A stretch of DNA of 64,000 bases from an uncultured Eubacteriales bacterium (lineage in GTDB: Bacteria; Bacillota; Clostridia; Oscillospirales; UBA644): the NCBI GenBank assembly GCA_934501435.1, contig CAKSTW010000005.1, forward strand, positions 124,001 through 188,000, given 5' to 3'. The notes under the pieces were generated by a model. The model was given only the letters and a program-made list of their open reading frames with translations, was not told the DNA's origin and ran no database searches. The position numbers and the translations under genes were made by a program. Shown piece after piece: positions 53,462 to 61,902 of this stretch. Positions within the stretch are counted from its first letter, which is position 1; each line of letters starts with the position of its first letter.

Positions 53462-53737
53462 TTACTTTTTCAGTGCATCCTTAAACGTCCTGCCTGCCCT
53501 GAAAGTCGGGACGACAGAAGCAGGTATGCCGATCGCGGCGCCTGTGGCGGGATTGTGTCCCGTGCGGGCAGCCATCTTTCTCGATCCGAATGTGCCGAAG
53601 CCCATAAATCGGACAGCGTCGCCTTTCGCGACAGTGTCGGTGATTGCGGCAAGCAGAGAGTCGATAACTGCGGCGGTATCCTTTTTGGATACGCCTGCGC
53701 TTGCGGAAACCGCATCAACGATTTCTTTTTTTGTCAT
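53462..53737 (-). CDS. hup: HU-family DNA-binding protein
   Basis: A 91-residue histone-like protein. MTKKEIVDAVSASAGVSKKD begins the helical dimerisation part. FGTFGSRKMAARTGHNPATG and IPASVVPTFRAGRTFKDALK form the DNA-binding arms; the arm tip has HNPATG as in HU. It is a nucleoid architectural protein. Its promoter (53813-53842) is divergent from that of the candidate RNA. Confidence 0.93.
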   Translation of the reverse strand: MTKKEIVDAVSASAGVSKKDTAAVIDSLLAAITDTVAKGDAVRFMGFGTFGSRKMAARTGHNPATGAAIGIPASVVPTFRAGRTFKDALKK

Positions 53738-53812
53738 TTTACCTGCTCTCCTTTCCCGTATTTAACCGATATTGCCGTAATACCGTATCGGACACCGGAT
53801 CCCCATAACATT

Positions 53813-53842
53813 ATTATATCATAAAATATGCAGAGCGGTCAA
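53813..53842 (-). promoter_or_regulatory. Promoter of the HU gene
   Basis: On the minus strand TTGACC, an 18-bp spacer and TATAAT. Confidence 0.75.
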
Positions 53843-53915
53843 TAGATACGAAACAGAAAATAAAAATTTGTATATAAGCACAAAAACGAACGGCGGAATT
53901 TGTATATTCTGCCCA

Positions 53916-53944
53916 TTGATTTTTGAGGGAAAATATGCTATTAT
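53916..53944 (+). promoter_or_regulatory. Promoter of the candidate RNA
   Basis: TTGATT (53916-53921), a 17-bp spacer and TATTAT (53939-53944). Confidence 0.7.
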
Positions 53945-53950
53945 ATAGAT

Positions 53951-54242
53951 GCAAGGAGGAAGAGGTGATACCAGTGACCTGAGTACTCGCTCCCTTATAT
54001 AAATATAAAAGGGAGAAACGCATCGGCACCGAAAAAACACGTTATAACGCCTGAGAGTTTGGCCGCTTCAGTAGGCAAGTCCATCGCACTGCGGTGTTTA
54101 TATAGAGGGGCGTAGTTCCGCGGATACAACAGGGTGCCATCAAACAAGGAAAGAGAGGTATATAAAATGATGTTAGATATCAAGAGCGAAGGATAGCCCT
54201 TGATTGCTGAGATGTAAGGCAATCAGGGGCTGTCTTTTTTTT
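53951..54242 (+). ncRNA. Candidate structured non-coding RNA (raiA-like?)
   Basis: About 290 nt bounded by a promoter and a strong terminator, with no credible gene. Internal structure includes CTCCCTT/AAGGGAG (53990-54015), a long-range GGCACC (54025-54030) / GGTGCC (54133-54138) pairing that encloses the phylogenetically typical-looking CCTGAGAGTTTGGCC and AGTAGGCAAG segments, and a ribosome-binding-like GAGAGG before an 8-codon mini-ORF. The impression is of a raiA-type RNA, known from Clostridia, but I cannot confirm the family. Confidence 0.5.
54195..54242 (+). terminator. Terminator of the candidate RNA
   Basis: AGCCCTTGATTGC pairs with GCAATCAGGGGCT, followed by GTCTTTTTTTT. Confidence 0.92.
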
Positions 54243-54823
54243 ATGTGCGGTATGAAAACCGAACCGTAACGGAAAAACTGTTCTTAAAGAATTTTTCGGA
54301 AGAAGCAGCTGAACAGACGATAACCCCCGACTCTTTTATCGGCGGTAAATATCCGAATTTATTTATAAATTAAAAGGCGGCGGGCGCAAGCGGTTTTTTT
54401 ACGGTACGGAATTTTTTGAATAAAGACAAAGGAATCGCTGCCGTATTTACAAGGTCTCTGCGAAAGTCAGGACGGAAATCCGCCTGTCAGATTTGATTTT
54501 TCTCTGTCAGACCGAACTGCCGTACTGTGGAAAATATTTTTGAAAAGCGCTCGGATCTCTTGATTTTTATATTCTTTTGCGACATATCGGCTCCCGACAG
54601 GAAAATACAGCTGACCAAAACCGTTTTATCAGACAGTTTCAGGAGCGTTTCGCGGGACTGTCACACCCCAAAAAAACAATTATCAGCCCACAGCCCAACT
54701 ATTATCAGCCCACAGCCCAACTATTATCAGCCCCCAGCCAAACTATTATCAGCCCCCAGCCCTCCGAAGGAGGGTATTTTCATTCATATACCTGCTCAAA
54801 ATTTCTGAAAAGTTTTGCAAAGA
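54243..54823. other. Gene-free region with a short tandem repeat
   Basis: About 580 bp without a supported gene. The only structure is the 22-bp tandem repeat at 54679-54762. Confidence 0.5.
54679..54762. repeat. Four tandem 22-bp units
   Basis: Unit ATTATCAGCCCACAGCCCAA plus CT, at 54679, 54701, 54723 and 54745 (the last partial). Copies 3 and 4 differ at one or two bases (CCC for CCA). Confidence 0.9.
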
Positions 54824-54859
54824 AAAATCGGCAAATCTCATCAGAGATTTGCCGATTTT
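54824..54859. terminator. Terminator of the tRNA-Met/Glu operon
   Basis: A perfect 16-bp palindrome (AAAATCGGCAAATCTC / GAGATTTGCCGATTTT), directly after tRNA-Glu on the minus strand. Confidence 0.9.
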
Positions 54860-54934
54860 TGGTGACCCGTAGGGGAATCGAACCCCTGTTACAGCCGTGA
54901 AAGGGCCGTGTCTTAACCGCTTGACCAACGGGCC
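54860..54934 (-). tRNA. tRNA-Glu(TTC)
   Basis: Minus-strand cloverleaf with acceptor GGCCCGT, anticodon TTC in loop CTTTCAC, T-loop GGTTCGATTCC and an encoded CCA. It abuts the tRNA-Met gene. Confidence 0.93.
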
Positions 54935-55011
54935 TGGTAGCGGAAGTCGGATTTGAACCAACGACCATTCGGGTATGAACCGAGCGCTCTAGCCAACTGA
55001 GCTATTCCGCC
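54935..55011 (-). tRNA. tRNA with CAT anticodon (Met, elongator-like)
   Basis: Minus-strand cloverleaf with acceptor GGCGGAA/TTCCGCT, anticodon CAT in loop TTCATAC and an encoded CCA. The anticodon stem lacks the three G-C pairs of initiator tRNA. tRNA-Ile2 (lysidine-modified) cannot be excluded. Confidence 0.85.
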
Positions 55012-55041
55012 ATAGTGACGCGCTCACCGAAGCGCTATATA

Positions 55042-55070
55042 ATTATACCGAATTTTTGTGTTAATGTCAA
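55042..55070 (-). promoter_or_regulatory. Promoter of the tRNA-Met/Glu operon
   Basis: On the minus strand perfect TTGACA, a 17-bp spacer and TATAAT. Confidence 0.9.
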
Positions 55071-55118
55071 TATGAATTTGTTACAAAACGTTGTTTTTTT
55101 TGTAACGAAGCGGCAACA

Positions 55119-55712
55119 TCAGTTTTCGATTTTCTCTTCGTCAAGATAGGAGGAAATCAGGTCTGCAGTATAGAAAAGAAGAGACGCGGGATAGCGCGCG
55201 TTAACGTCCTGCAAAAGGTTTCTGTATTCGAAATCATCGCCGCCGAAAGGTCCCATGTGGTAGAAGATTATCAATTCTTCTTCAAATTTCAGATGGATAT
55301 GCGATCTGATTATTCTGATTGAGCGCGACGAATGGGGAAGAGGGCAGGCATGGCTTTTGACCGTTCCCCAGTAATCGTAACTTTCCCATTTTCCGTCGAC
55401 TTTGCGGTTTCTCTGTTCTTTGACATAGTTATTTGTTTTGCAAAGATCGTGACAGAGAGCCGTTATTATGATACTGTCTTCGGGAAGTTCGATATTTTTC
55501 ATTTCAAGGAGTTTTTTGAAGTTCGAATAAACGTTGAGACAGTGGGAAAGCAGTCCGCCCTCAAAATTATTGTGAAATTTTGAAGAAGCGGGCGCGGTGA
55601 AAAAGTCGGTTTTGGTCTCAAGATATTCTATGAGATTATCAATGCCTTCTCTTTCGGTCGAGCGGAGAAGATTTATAAACGTTTCTTTCTGTTCTTTAAT
55701 TATTTCGTTCAT
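55119..55712 (-). CDS. HD-domain protein
   Basis: A 197-residue protein of the HD hydrolase superfamily. FEGGLLSHCLNVYSNFKKLL gives the first metal His, ITALCHDLCKTNNYV is the HD pair, and later His residues (PLPHSSRS; SHIHLKF; FYHMGP) complete the metal site. Such proteins are phosphohydrolases or nucleases; the substrate is unknown. The start at 55712 is preferred because GAGGTG lies just upstream; the longer frame would overlap proA. It is the last gene of a proB-proA operon. Confidence 0.75.
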   Translation of the reverse strand: MNEIIKEQKETFINLLRSTEREGIDNLIEYLETKTDFFTAPASSKFHNNFEGGLLSHCLNVYSNFKKLLEMKNIELPEDSIIITALCHDLCKTNNYVKEQRNRKVDGKWESYDYWGTVKSHACPLPHSSRSIRIIRSHIHLKFEEELIIFYHMGPFGGDDFEYRNLLQDVNARYPASLLFYTADLISSYLDEEKIEN

Positions 55713-55716
55713 TTCG

Positions 55717-56955
55717 TCACCTCGTCTGTCCGTTTCCGCGGACAATATATTTATATGTCGTCAGAGCGTCGAGTCCCATAGGTCCTCTGACATGCAGTTT
55801 TTGCGTTGAAATTCCTATTTCCGCGCCGAAACCGAACTCGAAACCGTCGGTAAAACGCGTTGAGGCATTATGGTAAAGCGCCGCGCTGTCGACGCCCGCA
55901 AAAAATTCCCCGACGCTGTTTTCGTCTTCGGAAATTATCGCTTCGCTGTGGTGAGTCCCGTATTTATTTATATGGGAAATCGCCTCAAAAGTATCTTTTA
56001 CGACTTTGACCGAAATTTCAAGGGCAAGATACTCTTTATAGAAATCGTCTTCTGTCGCTTTTTTGCAGGGAATAATTTCTCTTGTTCTGTCACAGCCGTA
56101 AACGGTTACGCCGCTTTCGGAAAGAGCCTTAAAAAGTTCGGGCAGGATACGCTCTGCGGCTTTTTCGTGGATAAGTACCGATTCTGCGGCATTGCAGACC
56201 GAGGGGCGCGAGGTCTTCGCGTTTATTACGATATCGACCGCCTTTTTCGCGTCTGCGGTTTCGTCTATATATATGTGGCAGTTTCCCGTTCCCGTTTCGA
56301 TAATGTCGACGGTGGAATTTTCGACGACCGATTTTATAAGTCCCGCTCCGCCTCTCGGAATAAGCACGTCGACATATTCTTTCATGCTCATGAGCGCTTT
56401 TGCCGAATCCCTTGAAGTATCTTCGACCAGTTGGACCGCATATTTGTCAATGCCCGATTTTTCAAGGGCTTTCTGCATTATTTCGGTGAGAGCGGCGTTT
56501 GTTCCGTGCGCTTCTTTTCCTCCGCGGAGGATTATTGCGTTTCTCGTTTTAAGAGCAAGCGTTGCGGCATCGACCGTAACGTTCGGGCGGGATTCGAAAA
56601 TCATCGCAATAACGCCGAGAGGAACGATTCTCTTAAAAACTTTAAGTCCGTTCGGACGGACCGTAACTTCCGTTTCTTCTCCCACTTTCGAGTGAAGAGC
56701 GGCAACCTGACGGACGCCTGCCGCAATCCCGCTTATTCTTTCAGGCGAGAGAGAAAGCCGGTCGAGCATTATTTCATTCATGCCGTTCTCTGCGGCATTT
56801 TTTACGTCTGCGGCATTTTTTTCGAGAATCATATCGGTATTTTTGACGATATCGTCTGCGATAAGAAACAGGGCGGCGTTTATTTTATCTTCCGAAAGCG
56901 ACGCCGTTTTATATGACGCTTCTTTTGCGCGGATACCGTTTTCCGTTACTGTCAT
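55717..56955 (-). CDS. proA: Gamma-glutamyl phosphate reductase
   Basis: A 412-residue NADPH-dependent enzyme of proline synthesis, reducing gamma-glutamyl phosphate to glutamate semialdehyde. Family segments: GVIAMIFESRPNVTVDAATL, LALKTRNAIILRGGKEA, VLIPRGGAGLI, RPSVCNAAESVLIHE with the catalytic Cys, and RFTDGFEFGFGAEIGIST. Length is normal. It overlaps proB by 4 nt. Confidence 0.96.
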   Translation of the reverse strand: MTVTENGIRAKEASYKTASLSEDKINAALFLIADDIVKNTDMILEKNAADVKNAAENGMNEIMLDRLSLSPERISGIAAGVRQVAALHSKVGEETEVTVRPNGLKVFKRIVPLGVIAMIFESRPNVTVDAATLALKTRNAIILRGGKEAHGTNAALTEIMQKALEKSGIDKYAVQLVEDTSRDSAKALMSMKEYVDVLIPRGGAGLIKSVVENSTVDIIETGTGNCHIYIDETADAKKAVDIVINAKTSRPSVCNAAESVLIHEKAAERILPELFKALSESGVTVYGCDRTREIIPCKKATEDDFYKEYLALEISVKVVKDTFEAISHINKYGTHHSEAIISEDENSVGEFFAGVDSAALYHNASTRFTDGFEFGFGAEIGISTQKLHVRGPMGLDALTTYKYIVRGNGQTR

Positions 56956-57728
56956 AATGCGACTCCTTTCGCTTTGAACACCGTTCCGGGATTTTTTCCG
57001 TCTATAAAATCATAGATGATATCGGGATCTTTGCCGCTTCCGATAGCGACGGTTATACCCTTTTCGGTCGCTATTTTGGCTGCCGCGATTTTTGTCGCCA
57101 TACCGCCCGTACCGCGGTCACTGCCTGCGGCACCCGCAAGGCTTTCTATCTCCGCCGAAATAGTTTCAACAACCTCTATTTTCTTTGCGTTCGGGTTCTT
57201 TCTCGGATCGCCGTCGTAAAGCGCGTCGATGTCAGTTAAAAGTATCAGCATATCCGCCCTGATACAGTCTGCGACGATCGCCGAAAGGGTGTCGTTATCG
57301 CCGAATTTGATTTCGACTACTTCGACCGAGTCGTTTTCGTTTACGACGGGGATACACCCCATTTTCAGCAGAGTGTTGAAAGTATTCGTCACGTTCTGGC
57401 GCCTTGCGTCGTTTGTCATAACGTCTTTGGTTAAGAGTATCTGACCTATCTGACAGCCGTAATCGTTAAAGAAACTGTCGTAAATACTCATGAGTTCGCT
57501 TTGTCCGACAGCCGCGACGGCCTGTTTCCCTGCAGTATCGGCAGGGCGTTCAATGCGGAGTTTCGAAACTCCGACGGCGATAGCGCCCGAAGTGACAAAG
57601 ACTATTTCGTATCCGCTGTTATGCAGATCCGCCATTACCCTCGCGTATTTTTCTATAAGTTTCAGATTGAGTTTCCCCGTGTCGTGGGTGAGGGTCGAAG
57701 TTCCTATTTTGATGACTATTCTTTTCAT
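56952..57728 (-). CDS. proB: Glutamate 5-kinase, short form without PUA domain
   Basis: A 258-residue amino acid kinase catalysing the first step of proline synthesis. KRIVIKIGTSTLTHDTGKLN, FVTSGAIAVG, PVVNENDSV and GDNDTLSAIVA are diagnostic, as is GSDRGTGGMATKI near the end. The PUA domain that extends many ProB proteins to about 370 residues is absent, as in several Clostridia. Feedback control by proline probably resides in the kinase domain. Confidence 0.95.
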   Translation of the reverse strand: MKRIVIKIGTSTLTHDTGKLNLKLIEKYARVMADLHNSGYEIVFVTSGAIAVGVSKLRIERPADTAGKQAVAAVGQSELMSIYDSFFNDYGCQIGQILLTKDVMTNDARRQNVTNTFNTLLKMGCIPVVNENDSVEVVEIKFGDNDTLSAIVADCIRADMLILLTDIDALYDGDPRKNPNAKKIEVVETISAEIESLAGAAGSDRGTGGMATKIAAAKIATEKGITVAIGSGKDPDIIYDFIDGKNPGTVFKAKGVAL

Positions 57729-57737
57729 GTTATGTCC

Positions 57738-58670
57738 CTAAGACGCCGCTTGAATGACGGTGTAGCCTCCGTTCTGCATAGGCATAAAAGTATAATTGTA
57801 TTTTTTGAAAATTTTGATAACGTCCGGAAGAACGCTTACCGAAAGATTTTTCTCATGCATGAGCGAAAGAACTGCGGCTTTCGGGTGATTTTGCTGAATG
57901 TCGATCGCGAATTTCGTCGCTACGGACTTTATCCCGTCGGCTGTCTGTCCGTGTCTCCAGTCGTTGGAGTCCATATTCCAGTCGGCTATCATATAGCCTC
58001 TTTCCTTGAGTTTTGCCGTGATCGTCGGGAAAGTGTCTGCGCTTCCGCTGTATTTTTTGCAAAAGCCCTTTGCCGTAATCGAACCGGACGGGAACCGCAT
58101 GATCGACGGTTTTTTACCCGTTATGTCGATTATGAGTTTTTCGATTTTGTCGAAATCGTTAAAAAACGCGTCAACGCTCTTATAAATTACGGAATAATCG
58201 TGGTTGTAGGCGTGAATACCGATCGTATGTCCCTCATTCGCCATTCTCTTCAACATTCTGACCGATTTTTCGCTGTAATTTCTATTTTCCGGGTCAAGCC
58301 ATGTCCCGACTACAAAAAAGGTCGCTTTTATGTCGTTTTCCTTTAATATGTCGAGAATTTTTTCGCAGTTATTGGGCGACGGTCCGTCGTCAAAGGTCAG
58401 ATAAACGACGTCGGTCGTCAAATATGCCTTCAACACTTTCGCTTCTTCAATTTTCTTTGCGATATCGGTTTTCTTCTGTTGAAGCGCCGATATCTCGGAA
58501 ACGACCGCTTCCGCTTCCGAAGTCTTTTCTTCGGCTTCTTTCTTTGCCGCCGCAACTTCGGCGTTTTTAATTTCGGCGGAGGCTTTGAGTGCCTTTGCCT
58601 GAGAAGAAATAAAGAATGCTCCGACGAGAAAAACGGCGGAAAAAATTACGCATAAAATTCTGAATTTCAT
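57738..58670 (-). CDS. Polysaccharide deacetylase with coiled-coil stalk
   Basis: A 310-residue membrane-anchored protein. N-terminal anchor (about 4-22), then a coiled coil (about 25-82; AEIKNAEVAAAKKEAEEKTS), then a NodB domain: YLTFDDGPSPNNCEKIL with the metal/base Asp pair, HTIGIHAYNHD with the metal His pair, and MRFPSGS as the third motif. It likely deacetylates peptidoglycan or another surface polymer. It is followed 11 nt upstream by a small membrane protein gene of similar coiled-coil design, so both are probably cotranscribed. Confidence 0.87.
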   Translation of the reverse strand: MKFRILCVIFSAVFLVGAFFISSQAKALKASAEIKNAEVAAAKKEAEEKTSEAEAVVSEISALQQKKTDIAKKIEEAKVLKAYLTTDVVYLTFDDGPSPNNCEKILDILKENDIKATFFVVGTWLDPENRNYSEKSVRMLKRMANEGHTIGIHAYNHDYSVIYKSVDAFFNDFDKIEKLIIDITGKKPSIMRFPSGSITAKGFCKKYSGSADTFPTITAKLKERGYMIADWNMDSNDWRHGQTADGIKSVATKFAIDIQQNHPKAAVLSLMHEKNLSVSVLPDVIKIFKKYNYTFMPMQNGGYTVIQAAS

Positions 58671-58681
58671 TTTCTGTCTCC

Positions 58682-59005
58682 TTAATCGTCGTTATATTTG
58701 TCAAGTTCCGCCTGAAGAGCATCGACTTCTTTCTGCAGGGCGTCTTTTTCAGCCGAGACGGAAGCTATCTGTTCTTCTGCTTTTGCGTACGTCTCTTTTG
58801 CCTGTTTTATCTGACTGTCGGCGTTTCCGTTCGGGATAGAATATATGAGCCAGTTTACAACAGCGAAAACAAATACCGCCGCGCAGATGACGGTCGCCGT
58901 GAAAAACATTATATTAGCAATTTTTCTTATTTTTTTCTTTTTTCTTCTTATCTGAAGTCTCCGCTGTTTTTCTTCGGGAGACAATACTCTTACTCTTTCG
59001 TCCAT
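58682..59005 (-). CDS. Small membrane coiled-coil protein, DivIC-like size
   Basis: A 107-residue protein: a basic cytosolic tail (RRLQIRRKKKKIRK), one membrane helix (about 30-52) and an extracytoplasmic coiled coil (about 60-104). The topology matches septum proteins of the FtsB/DivIC class but also many other proteins, and the sequence is not diagnostic. The start at 59005 follows AGAAAGG; the longer frame to 59122 is not needed. Confidence 0.6.
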   Translation of the reverse strand: MDERVRVLSPEEKQRRLQIRRKKKKIRKIANIMFFTATVICAAVFVFAVVNWLIYSIPNGNADSQIKQAKETYAKAEEQIASVSAEKDALQKEVDALQAELDKYNDD

Positions 59006-59069
59006 TTTATATTCCTTTCTCTTTTGGTCTGTGTAAAACAGTATAACACAAAAATCACCGTTTTTCAAG

Positions 59070-59525
59070 TTAAAACAACAAATATTCGGGTTTTTTGTTT
59101 TTTTCGAGCGTAATGACAGCATAATTGCCCTTAAATCCGACAGAACCGGGGTTCAGAAACAATATCCCGTCGTGTTCTTCGGCAAACTGAAGATGAGTGT
59201 GCCCGAAAAGCGCCACGTCGCAGTTTTCGCTTTTTGCGGCATAATAAAGGGAAGTAAGTCCGCTTTTTACCCTGTGGGTATGCCCGTGGCAGCAATAGAC
59301 TTTGTGCCCTTCGTATACGGGAGTTATTTTTTCCGGAAAGTCGGAAAAATAATCGTTGTTTCCCTTTACCGCGGCTATTGCTTTACGCGGATAAAACCTC
59401 CGCAGCATTTCGGCGTCTTCCGCAACGTCTCCGAGAAAAATAATATATTCGCAGCCGTGCTTTTCAATCGCTTTTTCCGCGTCTGCAAGCATATTGTGCG
59501 AATCGGACAAAACAAGAATTTTCAT
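59070..59525 (-). CDS. Metallophosphoesterase, YfcE-type
   Basis: A 151-residue metallophosphodiesterase. MKILVLSDSHN (D-x-H), FLGDVAED (GD), VKGNNDYF (GNxD), CCHGHTHRV (GHxH) and LFGHTHLQF are the metal-site motifs, ending in LNPGSVGF. Family members hydrolyse phosphodiesters such as cyclic nucleotides or artificial substrates; the natural substrate is unclear. The start at 59525 places the first motif at the N-terminus, behind AGAGGTACGGTAT. Confidence 0.9.
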   Translation of the reverse strand: MKILVLSDSHNMLADAEKAIEKHGCEYIIFLGDVAEDAEMLRRFYPRKAIAAVKGNNDYFSDFPEKITPVYEGHKVYCCHGHTHRVKSGLTSLYYAAKSENCDVALFGHTHLQFAEEHDGILFLNPGSVGFKGNYAVITLEKNKKPEYLLF

Positions 59526-59630
59526 ATACCGTACCTCTGTAAAAATATAACAAAAATAAACGTTAAAGTCAATAAAAATCACAGTTTTTTGCGTATTCGC
59601 ATAACTTATTACTGTAATGGAGGCGATTGA

Positions 59631-59894
59631 ATGAATAATTTTCTTGACGGCGTGGATAAGGCAAAACTCGCAGGCGCCGTGGAACTCATTAAACGCACGA
59701 TAGGCCCTGCGGAAAGTATGAAGATAGAAAATGCCGCGAAAAGCGAAGCGGACGCCGAAAAACTGCTTTCGGGGCTCGGCGACAGAGAAAAGGCGGCGAT
59801 CCTTAAAATAATGAACGACCCGCAGATGCTGTCGCTCGTACTTACTTCTCCGAAAGCAAGAGACGGCATTAAAAAATTTCTGAACGAAAGATAG
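59631..59894 (+). CDS. Small protein 1 of a three-gene cluster
   Basis: An 87-residue, mostly helical cytosolic protein with GGAGG 7 nt before the ATG. No family recognised by eye. The following two genes lie within 8 nt of each other, so the three form an operon. The set resembles small conserved gene clusters of Clostridia whose role is unknown, possibly linked to sporulation, but nothing here proves it. Confidence 0.6.
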   Translation: MNNFLDGVDKAKLAGAVELIKRTIGPAESMKIENAAKSEADAEKLLSGLGDREKAAILKIMNDPQMLSLVLTSPKARDGIKKFLNER

Positions 59895-59902
59895 GTGAGC
59901 AA

Positions 59903-60208
59903 ATGAACGATATTCTTTCGGGTATTACCGAAATTTTAGACGATCCCGCCGCGGCGGCGAAAATAGGGGAGATCGCAAAATCCATTTCGGGCGGCGGCGA
60001 TAAAACGTCCGAACCGGTTTTGCCGACCGCAGACTCGGCCCCTGTTCTCTCTTCCGGTATTCCCGGTCTTGGCAGTTTTGCTGCGGCAGACAGGCATATA
60101 ACCCTTCTTCGGGCAATTCAGCCGTATCTGAGAAACGAAAGAGCCGAAAAAGTGAGTACGGCGATAAAAGCCATAAGCGTGCTCAAAGCCTTATCCGGGC
60201 TTAAATAG
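59903..60208 (+). CDS. Small protein 2 of a three-gene cluster
   Basis: A 101-residue protein: an N-terminal helix (ITEILDDPAAAAKIGEIAKS), a Pro/Ser-rich linker and a C-terminal helical segment (HITLLRAIQPYLRNERAEK). The first gene has a matching segment (SKGLGDREKAAILKIMNDPQM type), so both may interact. No family assigned. Confidence 0.6.
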   Translation: MNDILSGITEILDDPAAAAKIGEIAKSISGGGDKTSEPVLPTADSAPVLSSGIPGLGSFAAADRHITLLRAIQPYLRNERAEKVSTAIKAISVLKALSGLK

Positions 60209-60216
60209 GAGGAGTT

Positions 60217-60498
60217 ATGTATACGCCGTATTATAATTATGTCCCTCAGAAAAAAAGGGGAATAGAAGAATTATATAAAACCGAAGAAAAACCGGAGACA
60301 AAAGCCGAACCCGTGATCAAAAAGACGGCGCCTCCGCCTAAAAAGCAGAGCGGACTTCTCGGAGGATTTTCTTCTTTTTTCAATAATTTCAAAGAAGACG
60401 ACATCGTTCTTGCGCTTGTGTTTTTAACGGTTTTTAACGAGCATAACGAAGAGGATACCGTGTTGCTCGTTATCCTTGCTCTGCTGTTTTTTACATAA
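60217..60498 (+). CDS. Small protein 3 of a three-gene cluster
   Basis: A 93-residue protein with a Tyr-rich start (MYTPYYNYVPQKKRG), a Lys/Pro-rich middle and two short hydrophobic segments near the C-terminus (DDIVLALVFLTVF; DTVLLVILALLFFT). The end resembles the hydrophobic tails of several Clostridial sporulation-associated small proteins. AGGAGG lies 7 nt upstream. Confidence 0.6.
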   Translation: MYTPYYNYVPQKKRGIEELYKTEEKPETKAEPVIKKTAPPPKKQSGLLGGFSSFFNNFKEDDIVLALVFLTVFNEHNEEDTVLLVILALLFFT

Positions 60499-60500
60499 AA

Positions 60501-60553
60501 AAGCCCCCGCCGCCGAAGTAAAGTGCCCCATACTTTTTGACAGGGGCACTTTA
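60501..60553. terminator. Terminator region between convergent genes
   Basis: AAAGTGCCCC (60520-60529) pairs with GGGGCACTTT (60543-60552); on the minus strand a C-rich stretch and CTTTTTT follow. It can end transcription of the MFS gene and of the small-protein operon. Confidence 0.7.
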
Positions 60554-60573
60554 GAGGCTTTGGAGGTCAAAAT

Positions 60574-61833
60574 TTATATTTTAAGGTCGGTTTTCTTCTT
60601 GAAACGGCAGTCGGCAGCGACAAGAACGAGGGATACTGCCGCGGTTATCGTCCAATAGATACACACAGCCGACCAGCCGCTTTTTTCGATAAGGCTTCCC
60701 GTCAGCATGCTTGATGCCGCCGCTCCGAAATAGATGAACGCGTCCATCATTCCCGCTATCGTTCCGACAATGTTGTATTTTGTAAAATGCAGCGGCAGAA
60801 ACGATGTGAAAAGGGGAGTGATGCCGAACATCGTTCCGAGGAGGATAACGGTAAAGATTATAAGCAAAACGTCGCCCAGAGGCTGGGTGATGGTCGCAAT
60901 TACCGAAAAGACGAGCGCCGCGCAGGAAAGGATAAGAATATCCCTGAAAATATTGTTTTTCGTTTTCTTTATCAATGTTCTTGAAACGAGCGTTCCGAAG
61001 AAGTTTATGACGGGGACGATAAGAAGTATCCCGATAGAGACCCAGGGCGATATCTTTTTGAGAGACGAAAGCAGGGTCGGGAACCAGTAATTTATGCTTT
61101 CTCTTATCATTCCGTGAGTTACCGCGCATGCAAGGGACAGTATTATTACAAGAACTACGGTCCTGTCCGACATGACTCTCGGGTGTTCGTCGGTTATTTC
61201 GGCGTGCTTTTTAAGCATTTCCTTTTCTTCGGGAGTTCTCTTGATTTCCTTGAAGAAGACGAGGAAAAATCCGCAGAAAATAAAACATATAACCGCGGGA
61301 ACTATAAATATCGTTCTCCAACTGAAATACATCGAATATATCGAAGAAAGACCCCATGCGAGCATATAGCCTATGACTATCGCGAACGGCAGATAGGCGG
61401 TCGCACGGACAAGTTTCTTGCCTCTGAAATTTATCGAGAGGGTATGTACGAGCGGAGACCATATCATCGACTGAAAAATACCGTTTATTGCCCATGTTAC
61501 TATAAGCGCGGTATGATTTGACAGCAGTCCGAACGTAAGATTGCAGACCGCCGAGCCGCAAAGCCCGGTAAACATTAAACGTTTTCCCGAAAGTCTGTCC
61601 CCGAGTCTCCCGAAAGCAAGTTGTCCGAGCGCGTAGCACCATAAAAACGAGCCCGAAAGAATTCCCTGTGTGCTTGTCGGCATATTTATCTCTTCGGCAA
61701 GCAGAGGAAGCGCCACTGAAACGTTTACCCTTATGAGATATGTGCAGACGTACGCAAAAAAACAGAATATGACAGTTACCCTTTGATGTGCCGAAAATTT
61801 TGAATCGGCGGCTATCGTACTGTGTGTTGCCAT
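60574..61833 (-). CDS. MFS transporter, OPA-like
   Basis: A 419-residue transporter with 12 membrane segments. FFAYVCTYLIRVNVSVALPL and SFLWCYALGQLAFGRLGDRL with the loop-2 GRLGDR motif place it in MFS, and the pattern resembles the organophosphate:phosphate antiporter or glycerol-3-phosphate-type branch (YLIRVNVSVALPLL). The substrate is unknown. It ends at a bidirectional terminator, and a candidate 6S RNA lies upstream. Confidence 0.83.
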   Translation of the reverse strand: MATHSTIAADSKFSAHQRVTVIFCFFAYVCTYLIRVNVSVALPLLAEEINMPTSTQGILSGSFLWCYALGQLAFGRLGDRLSGKRLMFTGLCGSAVCNLTFGLLSNHTALIVTWAINGIFQSMIWSPLVHTLSINFRGKKLVRATAYLPFAIVIGYMLAWGLSSIYSMYFSWRTIFIVPAVICFIFCGFFLVFFKEIKRTPEEKEMLKKHAEITDEHPRVMSDRTVVLVIILSLACAVTHGMIRESINYWFPTLLSSLKKISPWVSIGILLIVPVINFFGTLVSRTLIKKTKNNIFRDILILSCAALVFSVIATITQPLGDVLLIIFTVILLGTMFGITPLFTSFLPLHFTKYNIVGTIAGMMDAFIYFGAAASSMLTGSLIEKSGWSAVCIYWTITAAVSLVLVAADCRFKKKTDLKI

Positions 61834-61902
61834 TTTAATTTATATCCCCGTTTTCCGAAAAAAAAGAATGACCCGCCGGACCGTGATTAACATCGCAATA
61901 AA

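Noticed and set aside
54679..54762. Iteron-type replication origin
   Set aside because: No replication initiator gene, AT-rich unwinding region or DnaA boxes nearby.
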